Shown here: in pieces, positions 1-7,000 of the stretch
Numbering within the stretch: the stretch's first letter is position 1
Layout: each line of letters begins with the position of its first letter
From: Chloroflexota bacterium
GTDB taxonomy: Bacteria > Chloroflexota > Anaerolineae > B4-G1 > SLSP01
Length of the DNA stretch: 64,000 bases
Assembly (NCBI GenBank): GCA_019873645.1
Contig: JAIOAX010000007.1
Location: 90,944 to 154,943, forward strand
Reading direction: 5' to 3'
Notes under the pieces: model-generated
The model's input: the letters and a program-made list of their open reading frames with translations, nothing else
The model's database searches: none
Told to the model about the DNA's origin: nothing
Made by a program: the position numbers and the translations under genes

Positions 1-1
1 C

Positions 2-382
2 CGACGCATTGTGCGTCTGGATTTGGTCGCCGAGCAGGCGGTGAATTCGGAAGAAATTCGTTTGCGTCAAGATGTCAACGTCACCTTTACCCTGGACACG
101 GTGGAAGAGCCGCCGCCGGCCAAGTTGATTAACCACCTGGCGCGCTTGAGTGTGTTTCAACTTCAGGAAAAAGCCTGGAAGGCCTTGCAGTCGGGGGATG
201 TATCTCAGGCAACCCGCTACCTGGAATATGTGGCTACCCGTTTGTTTGATATGGGACAGCGCGATCTGGGGCAGGCTGCTATGTTGGAAGTCGGACGTTT
301 GTCTCATGGCGGCGATCCTACCAGGGAGGGGCGTAAGAAGCTGCGCTATGGCACGCGAGGTTTGATTGCTGCGGCGAATTGA
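2..382 (+). CDS. C-terminal part of a VWA-domain-like protein (5' truncated by window edge)
   Basis: The frame is open to the first base of the window, so the GTG at 11 is probably internal and the gene starts outside. The visible 126 or so residues have the beta-strand then helical pattern (a QDVNVTF stretch, then a helical segment with ALQSGDVSQATRYLE and a tail around LGQAAMLEVGRL) that I associate with the C-terminal part of bacterial von Willebrand factor A proteins of the YfbK/CaCl-channel-like type. The VWA fold and its MIDAS motif would lie upstream and cannot be seen. It is followed after 27 bases by the FHA gene on the same strand and looks like part of the same transcript. The family assignment is by resemblance only. 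Confidence 0.6.
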   Translation, partial: RRIVRLDLVAEQAVNSEEIRLRQDVNVTFTLDTVEEPPPAKLINHLARLSVFQLQEKAWKALQSGDVSQATRYLEYVATRLFDMGQRDLGQAAMLEVGRLSHGGDPTREGRKKLRYGTRGLIAAAN

Positions 383-409
383 ACCCTGTATATTTTTAGG
401 GAGGCCAGG

Positions 410-934
410 ATGACTCAAAAAAATAAAATCATTTGCTCCTCATGTAATGCCGAAAATTTACCTGGAACGCTCTTTTGTATTCAGTGTGGTACTTATCTCC
501 CTTCAGGTGGGCCGTTGCGCACCGAGCCCTTGCCTGAGCAAGAAGAAGGACGCCTGGCTCGTCCGCGTCAGGAAGGGCGGGAGGATGAAGAACAAAGGGC
601 GCTCAATATCGAGGTTGAAATCCTGAACACCGGGCGGAAAATTCTCCTCTCCGCCGACCGTGAAATCCTTGTAGGACGTTTGGATGCGGCCCATGGCATT
701 TTCCCGGAGCTGGACTTGACCACCGATGGCGGCCTCGAACAAGGCGTGTCGCGGCGTCATGCCCGTCTTTACACCCGGGAAGGCATGTGTTTCTTGGAAG
801 ACCTGGACAGCACCAACGGGACGTTTTTGAATGAAGAGCGGCTTACGCCTTATCTTCCTTACACTTTTCATGATGGCGACCTTGTGATGTTTGGAACGAT
901 GCGTTTGAAAGTGCATATTTATTCTAATCATTGA
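410..934 (+). CDS. Zinc-ribbon and FHA domain protein
   Basis: A 174-residue soluble protein. Residues about 9-27 hold a zinc ribbon with two CxxC pairs (CSSC and CIQC). Residues about 85-170 form a forkhead-associated domain with the expected GR, SRRH and STNGTF core motifs. FHA domains bind phosphothreonine peptides, so the likely role is a phospho-dependent adaptor in Ser/Thr-kinase signalling; no kinase is visible in the window. The ATG follows a GGGAGG-type Shine-Dalgarno site. It lies between the VWA-like gene and a small unknown gene in a compact operon that also carries a response regulator and a GTPase. Zinc-ribbon-FHA pairs of this size are common in Chloroflexota and Actinobacteria. 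Confidence 0.85.
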   Translation: MTQKNKIICSSCNAENLPGTLFCIQCGTYLPSGGPLRTEPLPEQEEGRLARPRQEGREDEEQRALNIEVEILNTGRKILLSADREILVGRLDAAHGIFPELDLTTDGGLEQGVSRRHARLYTREGMCFLEDLDSTNGTFLNEERLTPYLPYTFHDGDLVMFGTMRLKVHIYSNH

Positions 935-958
935 TCCTTGCTACAGGAACGGTTCATT

Positions 959-1201
959 ATGGCATATACAGTGTTGATCCATATCTTGAATGAAGATGCA
1001 ATTGTGGGAGAGATCGAGGAACTGCCGGAGCAGAACTCTCCGTTTTTGGTGTTGACCTCACCGCGCTTGCGTGATGGGCGGGATGTCTCCTATTTTTTGC
1101 CGGAGACGCACACGGTGCTACTTCCCTGGAACCGCATCCACAGCGTTGAAATCTTGCCGACAGAGGGAGAGGAAAAGATTGTCACCTTCGTCCGTGAGTA
1201 A
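959..1201 (+). CDS. Small protein of unknown function (80 aa)
   Basis: I do not recognise a family. The track ORF opens at a TTG at 938, but the ATG at 959 gives the natural start MAYTVLIHI, with AGGA about 10 bases upstream. The 80 residues alternate short hydrophobic strands and acidic turns ([14 protein letters not shown], then a proline-rich turn and [11 protein letters not shown]), consistent with a small all-beta fold; there is no signal peptide or membrane segment. The stop overlaps the GTG start of the response regulator, so the two are translationally coupled. Its fixed place between an FHA protein and a response regulator suggests an accessory role in that signalling unit, which is inference. 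Confidence 0.7.
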   Translation: MAYTVLIHILNEDAIVGEIEELPEQNSPFLVLTSPRLRDGRDVSYFLPETHTVLLPWNRIHSVEILPTEGEEKIVTFVRE

Positions 1202-1931
1202 CACTGACGTTCACCCTCTGGTCCTGGTGGTGGATGATGAACCCCGCATTATCCGCTTCGTGCGGATCAATCTGGAGATGGAGGGTTTTCGGGTCATTGA
1301 AGCCTCTAACGGTCTACAGGCCGTGGACGAGGTGCGTGAGAAAATGCCGGATGCGGTGCTCCTGGACGTTTCGATGCCGGAGATGGACGGTTTTGAGACC
1401 CTCCGCATGATCCGCGAAATTTCCAGCGTGCCGGTGGTGATGTTGACGGTGCGCAGTTCCGAGGAGGATAAGGTCCGGGGACTGGATCTTGGGGCGGACG
1501 ATTACATTACCAAACCGTTCAGTCCGCGTGAGCTGGTGAGCCGCCTGCGCGCCGTTTTGCGTCGCGTACAGGCAACCACCCTGACCGCCTCTCCTTTGCT
1601 GGTCATTGATGACTACCTCAGTGTGGATTTCAATACGGGTGAGGTCATCGTGAATGGCGAGCGTATTAAGTTGCGCCCGACCGAGTTTCGCCTGTTGCGG
1701 CATCTGATCGAAAACGCCGGGTGGACGGTGCCTTATAGCACCCTGCTTTCTAAAGTGTGGGGCTACGAATATAAAGACGCGATTGCTTATTTGCGGCTGT
1801 ATATTAACTATCTGCGAAAGAAAATCGAGCCAGACCTGGAGAACCCGCGTTATATTTTCACCGAACGAGGCATGGGGTATCGCTTTGTAGATTTTCGTCG
1901 CCAACAGATAGAAAGAGGAGAAGTACTGTGA
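1194..1931 (+). CDS. OmpR/PhoB-family response regulator
   Basis: A DNA-binding two-component regulator of 245 residues. The track start at 1071 would add an unnatural arginine-rich tail; the GTG at 1194 starts directly before the receiver domain and overlaps the upstream stop. The receiver has the acidic pair D14/D15, phosphoacceptor D58 in [12 protein letters not shown]85 and K107 in TKPFSP. The C-terminal half (about residues 140-240) is a winged helix with the family signature TEFRLLRHL, and the RGMGYRF wing close to the end. No histidine kinase is encoded next to it, so it is an orphan in this window. It overlaps the downstream GTPase by four bases (GTGA), which suggests coupled synthesis. 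Confidence 0.93.
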   Translation: MSNTDVHPLVLVVDDEPRIIRFVRINLEMEGFRVIEASNGLQAVDEVREKMPDAVLLDVSMPEMDGFETLRMIREISSVPVVMLTVRSSEEDKVRGLDLGADDYITKPFSPRELVSRLRAVLRRVQATTLTASPLLVIDDYLSVDFNTGEVIVNGERIKLRPTEFRLLRHLIENAGWTVPYSTLLSKVWGYEYKDAIAYLRLYINYLRKKIEPDLENPRYIFTERGMGYRFVDFRRQQIERGEVL

Positions 1932-2446
1932 AGGTTTACAAAATTGTTGTCACCGGGCCGTTTAATGCCGGTAAGACGGCTTTTATTCGCGCCGTCAGCG
2001 ATATTGACATGGTCACAACCGAACGGCGGATTTCGGACCCACAAGTGGCAGTGACTGTAAAGCCCGAAACGACGGTAGCCATGGATTACGGACAGAAACG
2101 TTTAGGCGACGTGCTCCTGCACCTGTATGGGACGCCGGGACAGATGCGTTTTGAGTTCATGTGGCCCATTTTGGCGAAAGAGATGGATGCTTTTGTATTG
2201 CTTGTGGACAGCACCGACCGGGCCAGCTTTATGGATGCTAAGCAAGTCATTCGTCTGTTTCGCAAACAAGCCAAAGTGCCGTATGTGGTGGCGGCCAACA
2301 AACAGGATCGTTCTGTAGCATTGTCGCCGGCCGAAATCCGACGGCTTTTATCGCTGTCTGAAAATATCGCCGTGGTGCCTTGTGTGGCGCAAGACAGAGC
2401 CTCGGCCCTGAATGTACTGGAGCATCTCTGTCAACTTTTGGCGTAA
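1928..2446 (+). CDS. Small Ras-like GTPase (COG2229/MglA-like)
   Basis: A 172-residue P-loop GTPase. Walker A is GPFNAGKTA (G10-T17), the G3 region reads [10 protein letters not shown] rather than canonical DxxG, and the G4 base-recognition motif is NKQD. This replacement of DTAGQ by xGTPGQ is typical of prokaryotic small GTPases of the MglA and COG2229 groups, which act as polarity or signalling switches with a Roadblock/LC7 partner. No Roadblock protein is in the window; one could lie upstream of the VWA-like gene. The GTG start overlaps the regulator stop. Cellular role here is inferred from family: a nucleotide switch working with the FHA and response-regulator proteins of the same operon. 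Confidence 0.85.
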   Translation: MKVYKIVVTGPFNAGKTAFIRAVSDIDMVTTERRISDPQVAVTVKPETTVAMDYGQKRLGDVLLHLYGTPGQMRFEFMWPILAKEMDAFVLLVDSTDRASFMDAKQVIRLFRKQAKVPYVVAANKQDRSVALSPAEIRRLLSLSENIAVVPCVAQDRASALNVLEHLCQLLA

Positions 2447-2469
2447 TATCGGATAAAGGTATTCGGGGA

Positions 2470-2547
2470 CCAGGGACCTGGAACCGGCTAGTGCCCTTAT
2501 CCTCAATTCCCAATTCCTGCTCCCAAATCCCTAATCCCTAATCCCTG
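2470..2547. repeat. Short heptad-type repeats (CCCTAAT / CAATTCC)
   Basis: After a degenerate GGACCAGGGACCTGGAACC stretch come CAATTCC twice and then CCCTAAT units in tandem (AATCCCTAATCCCTAATCCC). The same CCCTAAT and CCCCAAT heptads recur inside the DUF2723 gene at 36788-36815. Heptanucleotide repeats of the CCCCART type (STRR) are known from cyanobacteria; function unknown. Confidence 0.6.
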
Positions 2548-2574
2548 TTTTCTCAAGGAGCGTTGTATGAGTCT

Positions 2575-2743
2575 ACTGAAAAAACTAAAGATATCACCGC
2601 AGAGTCGCGGAGGGCGCAAAGATTTTTATATCGGATTCAATAAGATTAAGTCTTTCGCGTTTCATTACTAATTTTATTGATATAAACTTTAATTTTTCTC
2701 GGCGTTCTTTGCGTCTCTGCGGTGAATTAAACTTTTTTCAGGA
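2575..2743. mobile_element. MITE-like inverted-repeat element, non-coding
   Basis: The left end reads CTGAAAAAACTAAAG then ACCGCAGAGTCGC; the right end, reverse-complemented, reads CTGAAAAAAGTTTAATTC then ACCGCAGAGACGCAAAG. The two arms are thus an imperfect inverted repeat of about 40-50 bases around an AT-rich core of roughly 70 bases. GAGTCT occurs immediately outside both ends (2569-2574 and 2744-2749) and could be a target-site duplication. No transposase is encoded. The right end contributes CAGGAG, the apparent Shine-Dalgarno site of the metallopeptidase that follows. Confidence 0.5.
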
Positions 2744-2752
2744 GAGTCTTGT

Positions 2753-3442
2753 ATGGGAATTCCAATGTACTATGTCTTTGGATTACCGGCCTTGATTCTG
2801 GCTTTATATGCTCAATGGCGCGTGACCTCGACGTACAACAAGTACCTGCGGATCCCTAGTGCGGCGCGCATGACGGGCTTGCAGGTCGCTCAGTATCTGA
2901 TGCGGGCGACGGGATTGGCGTTGCGCATTGAGGGCGTTGGGGGGCAACTGACGGACCACTACGACCCGCGCAATAAAGTGCTGCGCCTTTCTTCTGGTGT
3001 CGCGCAGTCCAGTTCGGTGGGCGCCGTCGCCGTGGTGGCGCATGAGATAGGGCATGCTCTGCAAGATGCCCAGGCGTTTGCCTTACTGCGCTTGCGTTCG
3101 GGACTCGTGCCGGTGGTCAATTTTACTTCGTGGTTGGGGCCGATCATCTTTCTGGTGGGGATGCTTTTGCAGTCCGAGCCATTAGCGACCGTGGGGGTGT
3201 ATTTCGTCGCTGGCGCGGTCGTCTTCGCGTTGCTCACCTTGCCCGTAGAGCTGGACGCCAGCCGCCGCGCGATGCACTTGCTGGAACAGAGCGGCATTTT
3301 GGCCGACGAAACCTCGCTGCGCGGCGCGCGTAAGATGCTCTCGGCGGCGGCGCTGACTTACGTTGCTGCGTTAGCGCAGGCCATCTCGACGATGCTGTAT
3401 TACATCTTCCTCTTGAGTGGCAATCGGCGACGCCGCGCTTAG
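2753..3442 (+). CDS. YugP-type membrane zinc metallopeptidase (Zn_peptidase_2)
   Basis: A 229-residue membrane protein matching the YugP/PF04298 family in length and layout. An N-terminal membrane segment (about residues 3-20) is followed by a domain carrying the zinc-binding HEIGHALQ motif near residue 98, then two further hydrophobic segments (about 123-165), an ELDASRRA helix that likely supplies the third zinc ligand (glutamate), and a C-terminal hydrophobic helix. The role of the family is poorly known; membrane-protein quality control is the usual suggestion. The start is the ATG behind CAGGAG, which lies at the end of a MITE-like repeat. It is followed closely by an Hsp20 chaperone, in keeping with a stress or proteostasis function. 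Confidence 0.88.
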   Translation: MGIPMYYVFGLPALILALYAQWRVTSTYNKYLRIPSAARMTGLQVAQYLMRATGLALRIEGVGGQLTDHYDPRNKVLRLSSGVAQSSSVGAVAVVAHEIGHALQDAQAFALLRLRSGLVPVVNFTSWLGPIIFLVGMLLQSEPLATVGVYFVAGAVVFALLTLPVELDASRRAMHLLEQSGILADETSLRGARKMLSAAALTYVAALAQAISTMLYYIFLLSGNRRRRA

Positions 3443-3476
3443 ACGCCAGGCCGTTACGTACCGGGCAGGTGCAGCG

Positions 3477-3929
3477 ATGCGGTGGAAGTTGAATCCCATA
3501 GCGGATTGTATAGCTGTGCGCGACGCGGTAGCGCGTTTGTTGCACGACTCCCGCTTTACACCAGCGCGCGTGCTGCGTGTTTTTCGACGTGAGACGGAGG
3601 CGCAGGTCAGTTTGCCGGTAGATGTGTATATAACGGCAGAGGATATTGTGGTCATGGCGGCAGTTCCGGGCCTCAAGCCGCGTGACCTGGAGATTAAAAT
3701 CGAAGGCGATTGCCTGACGTTGCGCGGCAAATATCCACCCCCGGTGGCGAATGTTGCCTATGCGATGCAGGAATGTCCAACCGGCTATTTCAGCCGTACC
3801 TTGAAACTTAACGTCCCCGTGGATGCCCAACGCGCACAAGCCAGAATTCTGGACGGACAACTTACGGTTGTGTTGCCCAAAATTCAGGCGGCGCAGTCGA
3901 AGGTGGTTCACCTGCGCGTGCAAGCCTGA
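3477..3929 (+). CDS. Hsp20/alpha-crystallin small heat shock protein
   Basis: The track ORF starts at a GTG inside the metallopeptidase gene; the ATG at 3477 behind AGGTG gives MRWKLNPIAD, typical for this family, and a usual length of 150 residues. The alpha-crystallin domain (about residues 40-145) has the VPGLKPRDLEIKIEGD strand region, the short loop around LRGKYPPP, and the strand pair SRTLKLNVPVDA. These ATP-independent holdases bind unfolding proteins and form oligomers. The classic C-terminal IxI anchor is weak (VVLPKIQ). A clear hairpin terminator follows after about 30 bases. No CIRCE-like inverted repeat was seen upstream. Confidence 0.9.
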   Translation: MRWKLNPIADCIAVRDAVARLLHDSRFTPARVLRVFRRETEAQVSLPVDVYITAEDIVVMAAVPGLKPRDLEIKIEGDCLTLRGKYPPPVANVAYAMQECPTGYFSRTLKLNVPVDAQRAQARILDGQLTVVLPKIQAAQSKVVHLRVQA

Positions 3930-3957
3930 GCGATTTTCCACTAACTTCGCTTTTGAA

Positions 3958-3996
3958 GGCGAGCGCAGACAACGGCGGGTCTGCGCTTGCCTTTTG
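3958..3996 (+). terminator. Rho-independent terminator after hsp20
   Basis: GGCGAGCGCAGAC pairs with GTCTGCGCTTGCC across an 8-base loop (13 pairs, one G-U), followed by TTTTG. It separates the metallopeptidase/hsp20 pair from the lipoprotein gene. Confidence 0.8.
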
Positions 3997-4092
3997 TATG
4001 TCCTGCATTAAGATCAAGTCATGTGCAGCCGATGTCATAAAAACCATCCTCAATTGCCATTATGGTCTCATTGTGACCTTATAGGGAGACGT

Positions 4093-7000
4093 ATGTGCAT
4101 CAAGAAGTCACGTGTGTTGTGGCTGGGATTAAGCCTGTTTATCGTGTTAGGTCTGGCGGGATGTGGACAGACCGCTTCTACGCCACAACCCTTGCCGACC
4201 TTTACGCCTGAATCTGCCGTACTTCCTGCACCGGTGACGCCAACGTCGCCGCCAACTATAGCGCCGCCCACACCTGCCGGTCCATATCCACCGATACTTC
4301 TGGACTACACGCCGCGGACGGGTCAGGAAGTCGCCCCGGATACGCCTATCACTTTGTATTTTGATCAGCCGATGGATCAGGCCAGCGTTGTGGCAGCGCT
4401 GCGGGTGACACCGGCCGTCGAAGGCGACTACACATGGCCGGATGAGGCCACGCTGGTCTTTCGGCCTAAGGCCCTGGCGACTGCCGCCCGTTATCGCGTG
4501 GCGGTTGTCGGGGAAGTCCGTTCGGCTGCCGGGCTGGTTTCACATCCTGAGCTGACTTTTTCTTTTTCGACGTTTGCGCCGTTACAGGTCACCCGTGTAA
4601 GCCCCCAGGCTGGCGATAGTGAGGTACGCATTGATGCGCCGGTTTGGGTCGCTTTTAATCGTGCCGTCGTTCCTCTCGATTGCGTGGGAAAAACGGCGGG
4701 AGCGAATATGGCATGTGCACCACTGCCGTTGACCTTTGCGCCTCCAATAATGGGTACCGGCACATGGGTGGACACCTCGCTGTATCGTTTCGATCCATTT
4801 CGCGGCTGGGACGCCGGCGTGACCTACAATGTCACCCTTGCTGAGGGCGTGCACAGCGTGGAGGGCGTGACGCTGGCTGCGCCGTCCTCCTGGTCGTTCA
4901 GCACGGCGCTGCCGGTTATTCGTCAAGTCAGCCCCGCTGATGGACAAACGAATGTCCCGCTGGAGGCTGCCATCCGGGTCATCTTTAACACGCCGATGGA
5001 TCAGGAGCATACCGGCAATGCCTTTCGGGTCAGGGATACCGGTGGAGAAAATGTCCCTGGCGTCATTACATGGGCAGATAACGGCGCGACATTGATCTTT
5101 ACCCCGGCTTTGAAATTAAAGCAGGGTATGCAGTACACTGTCCAACTGACCGCACGCGCGCGGGCGGCGACCAGCGCGCCTTTGCAGAATCCCCAAACCT
5201 GGACCTTTACCACCGTTCCCTATCCGGCGTTGCTCACCGCGCTTCCCCGCGCCGACGCTATCAATGTGGACGTTGCCGAACCTGTCCGCCTGACTTTTAT
5301 CGGGGCACTGCATGAGGCCACCCTGGCCGACCATGTGGTTGTGACCCCCACACGTGGCAACGTGGATGCGCATTTTGATCCGGCCTCCGGCATCTATCAA
5401 CTTTCCTGGGATAAAGACCCGCAGACCAGGTATTGTGTGCAGCTCAAACCCGGCATTGCCGATATTTACGGCAACGTCATCACCGCAAGCCGCGAGTTTT
5501 GCTTTGTAACCGGTGATTGGCCGTCCTTTATCGGGATGGCGGCGCCGTTGGAGACCGTGACGCTGGATGCGGCGAAACCGGCAACGGTGTATTTGTTAGT
5601 GCGGAATGTGGGGAGCGCGGCTTTTACCCTTTCCACGCTGGATGAGGCGAGTTTCATTCGTGGTCATGAGGTCGCCGGTGCCGCTATCCGCGATTGGAAA
5701 GAAACCTTCAAGACGCCCCGCAACGTGGCTACGGTTGTCCCTGTCAATCTGCGCCTGCGGGGAGATGCACTGCCGACAGGCTATTATCAACTGGCGTGGA
5801 ATAACCCTCCATGGGGCGGGCAGACCATCAGAATCGGGGTCGTGGACCGTCACGTAACCCTGAAGCTGGCCTCCACTCAGGCGTTGGTCTGGGTCACCGA
5901 TCTGCGCAGCGGCGAGCCGATCAACCGCACGCCCGTACGGCTGGTAGACCGTGAGGGCGTGCTCATTGCCGCCGGAACGACGGATGGCAACGGTTTGGCC
6001 GTCATCCCCATCAGTCCACGTACGGATCTGTGGGAACCTGTCGCCGCCATCGTGGGGGAACCCGGTAAGGCAGGGTTTGGCGTTGCCATCACCCAATGGT
6101 TGGCCGAGGCTACGCCGTGGGCCGCCGGCATAACGCTCGATGGTCGTGCGGCGTCGCGTTACGCGCTGGCGCTGTACACCGATCGCACTTTCTATCATCC
6201 GGGACAAACGGTGTATTTTCGGGGCGTCGTGCGTGAGGGCGATACCCGTTATCTGCTACCTTCTTCGACTCTGCCGGTGCTGGTAACGGTACGCGGCCCG
6301 TCGGGGCAGGAAATCTATTCCAGCACTGTGACCCTCTCGGAGATGGGCACTTTTGATGGCGTATTTGCGCTTGCCGGGGAGGCTACGCCCGGCGATTATA
6401 TGCTGGAAGCCCGCCTGCCGCACATTCAGGATGACCGGGTGTGGCGTGTGCCGTTCAACGTGGCGGTGCATCAGACGCCGATGTTTGAAATTGCTGTTGT
6501 GCCGGAGCGCACGCATATTTTGAACGGCGACGCCTTGCGCGCTGTGGTTACGGTGTATGGCGCTGGAGGCGTGCCGGCCGCTCAGCAGTCGGTGACATGG
6601 AAGGTGCTGGCGGAGGCGCCCGCCGCTGGGGCTACCCGCCTGGAAACGGTTGTGGCGCACGGTCAGGCCACCACCGCTGCCGATGGCCGTTGTCTAATCG
6701 AACTTCCGGCTACTTTATTGCCTCTGGATGATTCTGCTGCTCTCGGGCCGCAGAGTTGGACGATTGAAGCTACCTTGACCGGAGCGCAGGACGTTTCCCC
6801 CGGCGGGCAAGCACAGGTGACAGTACATCCCGCGCGTTTCTATGTGCAGGTGACTTCGCGTCAGCGGGTAGTGCGCGCCGGCGTGCGCACGGAGGTACAG
6901 GTACTGGCTCTGGATTGGGAACAGCGTCCCGTGGCCGGACAGGTGCTGACGGCATCGTTGACGCAGCGCGTTTGGCAGCGTGTGCCTGCAGGCGATGGCA

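Larger units (their letters stand above)
2447..2752. other. Repeat-rich gap without a convincing gene
   Basis: This 306-base gap holds two kinds of repeat: heptad-like tracts (2470-2547) and a MITE-like inverted repeat (2575-2743), listed separately. A 34-codon frame opens at 2567 behind AAGGAG but runs straight into the inverted repeat, so I do not call it a gene. Confidence 0.6.

Noticed and set aside
2567-2671. Possible 34-codon gene behind AAGGAG
   Set aside because: Most of the frame is the arm of an inverted repeat, so it is better explained as a start site stranded by insertion.
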